A stretch of DNA of 64,000 nt from Cunninghamella blakesleeana (taxonomy: Eukaryota > Mucoromycota > Mucoromycetes > Mucorales > Cunninghamellaceae): NCBI GenBank assembly GCA_017871115.1, contig JAFCIZ010000001.1, positions 3,887,501 to 3,951,500 on the forward strand, in the 5' to 3' direction. The notes beneath the pieces were generated by a model. That model was not told the DNA's origin and searched no databases. It saw only the letters and a program-made list of their open reading frames with translations. Both the position numbers and the translations under genes were made by a program. Below are positions 53,085-64,000 of the stretch, piece after piece (the stretch's first letter is position 1; the number at the start of each line of letters is the position of its first letter).

Positions 53085-54737
53085 TTATAAAGTTGAATAA
53101 GGTGGAGAAGAATAAAAAGTGGTATTATTATTAGTAGTAGTATTAGAAGAAGAAGAAGAAGATGGAAGGGATAAAGTTAATGGTTTAAAATGATGATCCA
53201 TTATAGAAGGGAGAGGTAAAGGAGGAGGAGTGGTAGGTGAAGCAATACTAGCGGGGCTATGACAATCACTATTGCTAGAATTTCTTCTGGGATGATGTTG
53301 ATAAAAATGATTTGATGGACCCCAATTTGTTGTCAAAACAGGGGAATAAGAAGAAGAAGAAGATGATGATGATGATGAAGGAAAACTTGTTTGTGAGTTG
53401 AATGAAGAAGGTGAAGAAGATGAAGGCGAAGATAAAATAGGTGAGTAAGGGCCATATTGTTTTTCTTGCTTTTGTTGTATTTGTTGTTCTTGTTGTTTTT
53501 TTAATTGTTGGTAATGTATATTTAATTTATGGTCCCAGTCTAAAGTAGCCCAACTAACTAGAGAACGGACGTTGACTTTTCTTTTAGCTGCTTTCATAAA
53601 TAATTCTGGAGGGCGTACTTTATTATGGCGAAGGTAATAACTTTTACAAGTTTCACACCAATGCCCTTGACCACATAGATTTCTATACCATTGGTGAGTT
53701 TCATTGACACCGCAATTAGCGCATATTTTTTGTTGTAAAGTAGATTTTAATACCGCAGTTGTAGTGGTAGAACTAGATGATTTATTTGGTTTTTTTATAA
53801 TTTTTTGCTGTTGAAGATTTTGTTGTTGATGGTGTTTTGGACCAGGACGATTGGCTACAATTAAACGTAAAGGACGAGGTTCCCCATGTTTTAAATGGTA
53901 ACGGTAACAAGCAACACATAGTTTTCTACGAGAAGCAATTTTAGTATTACAATTGTGACACATGGGTTTCTTTTTCAAAGGTCTTGGAGCATGAAGATAA
54001 TTAATTAATGAAGTGTATAAGGAAGGAGGCATAATCAATTGTTGTTGATATGAGATGGGCGAAGGGCAAGGTAATTGGGTTAAACAAGAATCCAAACCAA
54101 CGTGGTCGAATAAGTAATTAGCTAAAGCTATAGCATCTACCAATTGTTGATGATGAAACCGTCTTAAATTAAATCGAAATAAAGAATTCAATACATGGTT
54201 TAATCGGTAAATATGGTCTTCTTTAGCTAAGGAGGCATCTTCTAAAAAACGGACATCTGTACGTCCTGGTGTCGTATCATATTGCGTATACCGAAACAAA
54301 TGGAATAGCCATGTTGGAAAAAAAATAAAATCAGGAGAGACTAATTGACTTTTACTATTTTCTGCTCTAAAAAACACGGCTAATAATCGCATTTGTTGAT
54401 GTAATTCTTTGGATTGAATAGGACGTGATGCTTTACCAGTACCAATATGGCATCGAAAAGAACCGTTCATGTGTCTACCAATTACTTTCATATGTATAGG
54501 TGTATCTTTGATGAAGTAATTTTTATTATAGTTATTATTATCATGGAGGTGCACGTGGTGGGTAGTGGTCGAAAGTGGTGATAAAATAGCGTCTGTTAAA
54601 GTGTTTCTTTCACAAGTTGTTTTTAACTGGAACCCACTTTGTTTTAAAAGTTGTTCCCACGTAGTCATTAGATGCTCATCATGAATGGGTTGTTTTTCAA
54701 TCTCTGGTAAGGGTGATAATAGATCGTTGATATTCAT
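53085..54737 (-). CDS. GATA-like zinc-finger protein with two Cys4 clusters
   Basis: Single exon, 550 residues. The second cluster, near residue 345, reads CANCGVNETHQWYRNLC...CETC, i.e. C-x2-C-x18-C-x2-C with a THQWYR core and the following YYLRHNKVRP: the GATA-finger pattern (canonical T-x2-WR). The first, near residue 260, is shorter (CHNC-x10-CVAC) but is followed by the same kind of tail (YRYHLKHGEPRP), so it looks like a degenerate finger. The first 250 residues, including SPDFIFFPTWLFHLFRYTQ and RFLEDASLAKED, look folded but match no family I know. The C-terminal 170 residues are Gln/Ser/Pro-rich. Probably a transcription regulator; DNA target unknown. Confidence 0.82.
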   Translation of the reverse strand: MNINDLLSPLPEIEKQPIHDEHLMTTWEQLLKQSGFQLKTTCERNTLTDAILSPLSTTTHHVHLHDNNNYNKNYFIKDTPIHMKVIGRHMNGSFRCHIGTGKASRPIQSKELHQQMRLLAVFFRAENSKSQLVSPDFIFFPTWLFHLFRYTQYDTTPGRTDVRFLEDASLAKEDHIYRLNHVLNSLFRFNLRRFHHQQLVDAIALANYLFDHVGLDSCLTQLPCPSPISYQQQLIMPPSLYTSLINYLHAPRPLKKKPMCHNCNTKIASRRKLCVACYRYHLKHGEPRPLRLIVANRPGPKHHQQQNLQQQKIIKKPNKSSSSTTTTAVLKSTLQQKICANCGVNETHQWYRNLCGQGHWCETCKSYYLRHNKVRPPELFMKAAKRKVNVRSLVSWATLDWDHKLNIHYQQLKKQQEQQIQQKQEKQYGPYSPILSSPSSSSPSSFNSQTSFPSSSSSSSSSSYSPVLTTNWGPSNHFYQHHPRRNSSNSDCHSPASIASPTTPPPLPLPSIMDHHFKPLTLSLPSSSSSSNTTTNNNTTFYSSPPYSTL

Positions 54738-58246
<3,509 letters not shown>

Positions 58247-59093
58247 ATGAAGGTCTCTACTACTTTATTCATTGCTCTCGGTTTCGCTGCTACCAACGTA
58301 TTAGCTCAATCTCCCGCTAGCTGTAGCTGTGATCCTAACGATTATTCTTGTATTCGTGATTGTGGTAAATAAAAATAAAAATAGCAGTGTCAAAGTTAAA
58401 AATAAAATAAATATAAACATAAAAAAGCAAAAATAATTACAATAGTATGAAAGAAAATGTTTTATTTATTATTATTATTATTATTTTATAATAGTAACCA
58501 ATACTAATAGCTGTGTTACCGACTGTGGCAATGATACTGATTGTTATGCCAAATGTATCCAAGCAAGCTGGCCAGGCCAATCTGCTCAAGCTTCTGCTAC
58601 TGATGGAGTAACTACCAACCCTACTGGTACTGATGGTACTACCAATCCTTCTGGTACCCCCACCGATGGCACTACTAATCCTTCTGGTACTCCTTCTGAT
58701 GGCACCTCTAATACTCCTGCCACTGGTACTCCTTCCGATGGTGTTTCTTCTGGTCAACCTACTCCTTCCAATGGTCAACCTACTTCCTCTCCTATTGTTA
58801 ACCCTTCTTCTACCGTTAGTGGATCCGTCTCTGGAACTGTAAATATAATATATATATATATATATATAAATTTAATAGAATATTTTGAAAAATATGATGT
58901 GATGAATAATATATTTATTAATATACTTGTTTTATTTATTTTTTTACAAAAAAAAAAAAAATAGGCTTCCGCTTCTGGTACAAATTCAGCTTCTGCTACC
59001 ACCACTCCTAATGCCGGTAATACTGTTAACGCCATTTCTATGTCCGCTATTGCTATGACCCTTTCTGCCGTTGCTTTCGCTTTCTATGCTTAA
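58247..59093 (+). CDS. Cys-rich GPI-type surface protein, paralog B
   Basis: Three exons: 58247-58364, 58495-58838 and 58965-59093; 591 nt, 196 residues. Signal peptide MKVSTTLFIALGFAATNVLA. The eight-cysteine module (SCSCDPNDYSCIRDC, then VTNTNSCVTDC, then TDCYAKC ... SWPG) has exactly the same spacing as the gene at 47627-48643, and intron 1 sits at the same codon and phase after the fourth cysteine. A Thr/Ser/Pro/Gly repeat stalk follows (units like DGTTNPSGTPTDG), then a C-terminal hydrophobic tail (ISMSAIAMTLSAVAFAFYA) after NAGNTVNA, fitting a GPI signal. Codon use is more GC-rich than in neighbours, suggesting high expression. Function unknown; probably cell wall. Confidence 0.83.
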
Positions 59094-59668
59094 AAAAAAA
59101 ATTTTTTTTTCTAATTTTCATTTCAATCCCATATCAAATAATATTTTAATATTTCTATATCATTATTTCTTTTTTACTTATTTAGTTGATTATATTGTAT
59201 AATAAAAAATAATAATTCGCTTTAACGACTCTAAAAAAAAAAGCATTCTCTAATATAATAATAATACTAATGACAATGATATAGCGATAATGATATAATG
59301 ATAATGAAACACTCTCTTTAATAATAACATGTATTCTTTATCTAACTATAATAAACTTTCAAAAGTAAAATACCAGCATTTATTAAATATGTATAAAATA
59401 TAACTTTGTACAACCATTTTTTCAATAAATGTTGTTGAAAAAGGAATTGAGGAGGCTAGGTTGTTACTAAAATATACAAGATCTCCTTTCATTTAAATTT
59501 CCTCTTTTTTCTATTTTTTCATTTTTCACTTTTATATTCTTTTTATTTTTCTTTCTACTTTCCTTCTTTTCTTACTTCCTTCTTTCCTATATTATAGTTT
59601 CCAGAAAAAATAAATAAACATCTATCGCAGTTTTAAAAATAATTTATTGAAATAAAGAGAAAAAAAAA
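59094..59668. other. Intergenic between two plus-strand genes
   Basis: Pyrimidine-rich stretch at 59480-59600 (CTTTCTACTTTCCTTC...) typical of a fungal core promoter before the hydrolase start. No gene seen. Confidence 0.5.
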
Positions 59669-61195
59669 ATGATTTTCCATTTTTTTTCTTTCTCTTCTTT
59701 TCATACTTATTTTTTATTATTATTGATCCTCAGTTCATTCATGACCTTGATTACCACCACCAATACTAACCCTATTCTCTATGAAAAAGTAGCTAGTCAT
59801 CAAGTTCTTCAACGTAATCATTACAACAATCAAGTTCAAGTGAAATCCAAAAATGGAACCATTTTAACATTGAAAGTAGGGGGGCCATATACGATCGATA
59901 AAACTATAACTGATGTTTATGTAGGGGATGTATGGGTATTAGCCGGTCAGAGTAATATGCGTGGATATGGATTTTTTGAAAAGGAAATTACATCTTTAGA
60001 CCCTAAACCAATGCATGTTTTTTATTCCAATGAATCATCGTGGGGGCCTGTTCGTTCTGATCAACCTGTTCATCAAATAGCTACTTCCCCAAGACCAGTC
60101 CACCATACTTTACCTGATCCCACAGTTAGTGACCCTAATTTATCTGTGGTTAGAGGATATTCTTTGGTTCCTGCCTTTAATCATTATTATCGAGACCATT
60201 TGGATAATGTGCCTGTTGGATTTATTCCTTGTTCTCATGGTGGTGTGGAATTAAATAAATGGGCTTCGACTGTAAATCATAGTGATCCTCAAACCTCTCT
60301 TTATGGGGCTATGATGGATAAAATAAAATTAGCTAGCGGTGGAAAAGGTCATATTGCTGGTGTCTTATGGTATCAAGGGGAATCGGATGCTGTCAAGCTT
60401 GATTTAGCTAAACAATATGCTGCTGCTTTTAAATCTTGGTTACTTCAACTTTACACAGATCTTAATATGCAATTCAATGATAATGTACACCAACAACCTA
60501 TTTATTTTATCTATACACAGATTGCTACAACTTTAGCAAACCAAATAAATTTGGATGCTGAATTAGGCTGGAGTCTTGTTCGTCAAGCTCAATTACAAGT
60601 TTTTGATGAATTGGCTGCTTCAAACTATCCTATTGCTTTAGTACCAACTATTAATGCAGACCTGGATGATTATATTCATTTATCAGGCCGTGGCTCTCAA
60701 CAAGTAGGAAAACTCATGGCACAAGCCGCCGTACAACTTATTCAATCAAAAAAGGAAAAAGCAGAAGGAAAACAGGTCAATGTAACACTTTATGGAACAA
60801 AAGTTGATATGATTCATTACCCCTATAATAACAATAAAAATTATAATCATGTTTTAAGAATCACTTTTAACCATGGCACTCTACCATCCCACTTTAAATG
60901 GCAATCATCATTTAATCAACAAATCACAGGGTTTACCATTCATGATACACAAACTCAATATCAATTGATCGATATGATTTATTCTATTAGAATTCATGAA
61001 CAACGTTATGTAGATTTGTATTTAACAGAAAAAGGGTACAGATTATTGGCCGATAGCAATAATACTATAACAAATCGATATGTTCTTTATTACGGGTTTG
61101 GTCAACGTCCTAATTGTAATTTAATATCTACTTCTCAAATTCCTTCTTTGGCTTATGGTCCTTTATCTATTCCTGTAACACCTTTACCCATTTAG
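59669..61195 (+). CDS. Secreted sialate O-acetylesterase-like SGNH hydrolase
   Basis: Single exon, 508 residues. N-terminal signal or anchor (MIFHFFSFSSFHTYFLLLLILSSFM). Catalytic blocks of the SASA/DUF303 carbohydrate-esterase family: VLAGQSNMRGYG (nucleophile Ser in GQSNM), PCSHGGVELNKW, VLWYQGESDAV, and a late D-x2-H-type motif in DLDDYIHLSGRG. Thus the full Ser/Asp/His set appears present. The C-terminal 150 residues (after VNVTLYGTKVD) form a beta-rich segment, usual in this family. The substrate is likely an acetylated sugar; whether sialic acid or a plant or fungal polysaccharide cannot be told. Possibly a secreted nutritional enzyme. Confidence 0.88.
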   Translation: MIFHFFSFSSFHTYFLLLLILSSFMTLITTTNTNPILYEKVASHQVLQRNHYNNQVQVKSKNGTILTLKVGGPYTIDKTITDVYVGDVWVLAGQSNMRGYGFFEKEITSLDPKPMHVFYSNESSWGPVRSDQPVHQIATSPRPVHHTLPDPTVSDPNLSVVRGYSLVPAFNHYYRDHLDNVPVGFIPCSHGGVELNKWASTVNHSDPQTSLYGAMMDKIKLASGGKGHIAGVLWYQGESDAVKLDLAKQYAAAFKSWLLQLYTDLNMQFNDNVHQQPIYFIYTQIATTLANQINLDAELGWSLVRQAQLQVFDELAASNYPIALVPTINADLDDYIHLSGRGSQQVGKLMAQAAVQLIQSKKEKAEGKQVNVTLYGTKVDMIHYPYNNNKNYNHVLRITFNHGTLPSHFKWQSSFNQQITGFTIHDTQTQYQLIDMIYSIRIHEQRYVDLYLTEKGYRLLADSNNTITNRYVLYYGFGQRPNCNLISTSQIPSLAYGPLSIPVTPLPI

Positions 61196-61935
61196 CATAT
61201 TTATATATATATATTCATATTTTTATTACCATTTGTTATAATAATAATAAATATATATTTATCTTGTTTGATTAGTTCTAAAAATAGTTTATTGTAATTT
61301 TTATTTTTTATTTTAGATAATGACTATTCTTCACATGTAATCTATTTCTTTTACTTTTTAATCCTTCAAAAACGTTTCTTTTTTCTATTTTTTTTATTTT
61401 ATTTTTTCTTGTACGTAATTTTATTTTTTCCTTGTTATTATTTTTATAAATACATGAAAAACTTGTTATTTCTTAGCTTATATGTAAATAAGAGTCGTAA
61501 AAGAATATTCATAAAAGCAATCATTTTTTTTATTATTCTATGAAATATGTAAATTATTATTTGGTATATATAATTACATATATGTAAACACGCTTTTTTT
61601 TTTTGTTTTCTTGTAATTTTTATTCATACATGATATGTTTAATAAAGTGTGTACGTGTATTTGTGTGTGTAAATGAATATATAAAATATGTTTTTTTTAA
61701 AAAAAAAAAAAATCAAAATCAAAAAATGTAAATAATATAAAAAGTGATCATGAAGGTTTTTTAGAAAGATAAATAATAAAAAGTTATATAGTAATAATAA
61801 TTCATAAATTTTGAAAAAATAAAATAAAATAAAATTATAAAGTATGCCTAAGTGTATATAATAAATTAATATATATAGATAAATTAAGGAACGTAAAAAG
61901 ATTAAATGGGTGGGTAAATTAAATAAAAATAATAA

Positions 61936-61972
<37 letters not shown>

Positions 61973-62076
61973 TTGTTTTTGTTTCTTGTTTTTTTAAAGT
62001 TTGTTGGGGATGGTAAAGAAGATAATAATGGAGAAGAAAGTGTGTATATCTTTTAAATGATAGTTGGTTATTTAGT
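61196..62076. other. Convergent intergenic region
   Basis: 3' ends of the hydrolase (+) and the G-alpha gene (-). Contains a T/A tract at 61690-61712 and a TA microsatellite at 61938-61969. No gene seen. Confidence 0.5.
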
Positions 62077-64000
62077 TTATATCATAAGTGTGTTTAAATT
62101 TTCATTCAAAATAATATCAGAGACAGCAATCATGACATGCTTTAATAATGTAGTATCTGTTGCATCCGTATAGTGGGTATAAACACGTTTTTCAGTATGC
62201 TGATTTAGTCGTTGGAATCTCTTTTTAAAATAAGCTCTTGTTTGTTCAAAATCATTATTATTGCCTATATATATTTGTGTTTTTATATAAGTAAATCTTT
62301 TCGCTAATTTATATTTATATTTTTTTCCCATTCTTTCTATATATATCTTTTATTATTCTTATTTTACCTTTATAATCTGGGAACCATTGTGACACAGGTG
62401 AGACATTGATTTTATCTTTAAAGATGTCAATTTTATTTAGAAATAGAATCATTGAAGTATTTACAAACCATGGTGAATTACAAATAGTATCAAATAACAT
62501 TAAAGCTTCATGCATCTATTAGAATAATGTATGTAATAAGATTAGTGAACGAAAGATAAAATGATTTAAAATAAATAAATAATAATAAATAGCACAATAT
62601 ATGCAATATAAAAAATAAACTTTTAAGATTGTAAACTTACTTGGTTCTATGATATCATTTTATAATATAAATAAATATAAATAATAATAATAATAATAAA
62701 AGAAAAAAGAAAAAAACCCGAGAAATGAATATTAAACTCTATATTATCCTTTAACATCTTTTCATTATCATTATTAGTATGATTGATTAAATATAAATTT
62801 ACCGAATCTCTATCTTCTACCAAGCATTGATCATAGCCACTAATAGCTACTACAAATAAGATGGCTGTTACATTTTCAAAACAATGAATCCTATTTTTTT
62901 TTTTAAAAAAAAATAAAAAAATAAATGTATATATAAATATATATGTGAATGATGTGATTTTATACCGTTTTATTAAACTATATATAGTAATCCTTTTTAT
63001 CTTTTTTGTTACGTACCATTTTTTTCTTTCAGATCGTTGTCCCCCAACATCAAACATTCTATAAGTTAGTGGTCCCAAATGAAAAACAGTTTCGACAATT
63101 CCAGTTGTCTTTGCACGACATCGGATGATATCTTGATCAGTTGGCATATAATCATTTTCCCATAACTTATCTAATTGCTTATAAAAGCTTTTTTATAATA
63201 ATAATAAAAAAACAAATAAATAAATAATAAGGATATATTAGATCGATCTTCATTTCTTTTTTTTTTTTTTATTAGTATTTATACTTATAAGGTCTTATAC
63301 TTACTATGCAGCATTATCGTGTAAAGCAAATGTATTTCCTTGTTTACAAGCTTCCTGTACACCAGGATCTTCCCATAATTGTTGTAAAGGTAATAAATAT
63401 TGAATAGGGTATGGTTCGTTTTTATTAATCGATGGTGGTTCATGAAATAATGGTAAATATTCCTAATAATAAATAAATATATATAAAGATAAGTAAATAA
63501 AAAAATAAAATGAAATAAAAAACTGAGGATGATGATGATTTATCTAATTATCTTAAAAATATACCACTTTACTATTAATTGTTGGTCACCAAAATCAATG
63601 TGTAATATTTCCATTGCTTCCAAGATAAGTTGCATAGTACTAGTGATATTTGAAAATACAATATGACGAAAATTTTCCCTTTCAGTAGCATCAAATCCAG
63701 CAGCATGGATTAATCTCATTTGTTTTAGTACAGTCGATTTTCCGGATTCCCCAGCACCTATATATAAAAGTAGATATCTATAAGTATATATATATATTAT
63801 TATTTTTTTACACAGACACACACACAGACACACACACAAGCATATGTATATATGTATATATGTATATATAAGTGTATATGTATATATATGTGTATATACC
63901 TAATAAAAGTAGTTTTACTTCAGTTTTCAACTTTTTTTCGTCAGCTTTTATTTGTCTATCAATTAAACGATTGGCTACTGAATCTGATCCAACAGAAGTA
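62077..64000 (-). CDS. Heterotrimeric G protein alpha subunit (5' end outside window)
   Basis: Signal-transducing GTPase coupled to receptors at the plasma membrane. Exons seen: 63900-64000>, 63573-63757, 63305-63462, 63017-63187, 62803-62890, 62641-62646 (6 nt), 62368-62515 and 62077-62264; 347 residues, so about ten N-terminal residues (including the lipidated MGxxxS start) are missing. G1 GAGESGKST; switch [13 protein letters not shown]3 [12 protein letters not shown] with the catalytic Gln; G4 FLNKIDIF. The G5 loop reads TDATDT where TCATDT is canonical. The C-terminus is NLNTLMI. The 6-nt exon supplies N-Q in EDRDSNQMHEAL. Class (Gpa1/2/3-like) is not assigned. Confidence 0.94.
62641..62646 (-). 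other. 6-nt micro-exon of the G-alpha gene
   Basis: AACCAA between a CATAG acceptor and a GTAAGT donor, phase 0 on both sides, encoding N-Q. It restores the highly conserved RDSN-x-M-x-EAL motif; without it the two residues are absent. Confidence 0.82.

Overview
The window is nuclear DNA of a very AT-rich filamentous fungus, most likely an early-diverging zygomycete (Mucoromycota, probably Mucorales). This rests on the genes (Gem1/Miro, Sec1, Vps68, RasGAP, bZIP/DUF3425 and Zn2Cys6 regulators, a multi-SH3 CIN85-like adaptor, a fused trehalose synthase/phosphatase) and on many short AT-rich introns with GTAAGT-like donors. Species cannot be named. Most genes were rebuilt by splicing by eye. 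Where I summed the exons (11 genes and both edge fragments), the length is a multiple of three.

Layout. 1-2812: 3' part of a trehalose-6-phosphate synthase/phosphatase (+). 2813-5325: intergenic, with a decayed coding relic on the minus strand. 5326-8619: RasGAP (-). 9507-10608: VPS68 (-). 10998-12274: ribosomal protein eL8 (-), divergent from a membrane PHP phosphoesterase (12494-14354, +). 14741-17516: three-SH3 CIN85-like adaptor (-), divergent from an RBM39-like splicing factor (18134-21108, +). 22797-24210: peroxisomal nucleotide carrier (-). 24673-28134: GEM1/Miro (-). 29086-31839: Zn2Cys6 regulator (-). 32090-34197: OTU1 deubiquitinase (-). 35272-36315: Pro/Gln-rich membrane protein (-). 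36606-40233: SEC1 (-). 41027-41293: small mitochondrial-type protein (-). 42029-42382: small secreted Cys protein (+). 42955-44341: HTD2-like dehydratase (+). 45186-47236 (-) and 49342-51625 (+): two paralogous bZIP-DUF3425 regulators flanking a Cys-rich GPI-type surface protein (47627-48643, -). 53085-54737: GATA-like zinc-finger protein (-). 54738-58246: 3.5 kb gene desert. 58247-59093: second Cys-rich GPI-type protein (+). 59669-61195: secreted sialate O-acetylesterase-like hydrolase (+). 62077-64000: G-alpha subunit (-), 5' end outside the window.

How the genes relate. Most are housekeeping genes for membrane traffic, organelles, signalling and RNA processing, with no operon-like logic. 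The 42-59 kb part is more lineage-specific: secreted or surface Cys-rich proteins interleaved with three regulators.

Most notable: (1) micro-exons of 6, 6, 7 and 11 nt that are needed to restore conserved motifs in the PHP, G-alpha, SEC1 and OTU1 genes, plus exons of 3, 7, 15, 17 and 22 nt elsewhere; (2) an eight-cysteine module with identical spacing and a shared intron position in two GPI-type proteins 10 kb apart; (3) an internally duplicated C-x17-C-x8-C unit in a small secreted protein; (4) a G-alpha with TDAT in place of the canonical TCAT guanine-binding motif; (5) a recurrent T-run/A-run palindrome, mostly in introns and intergenic DNA.
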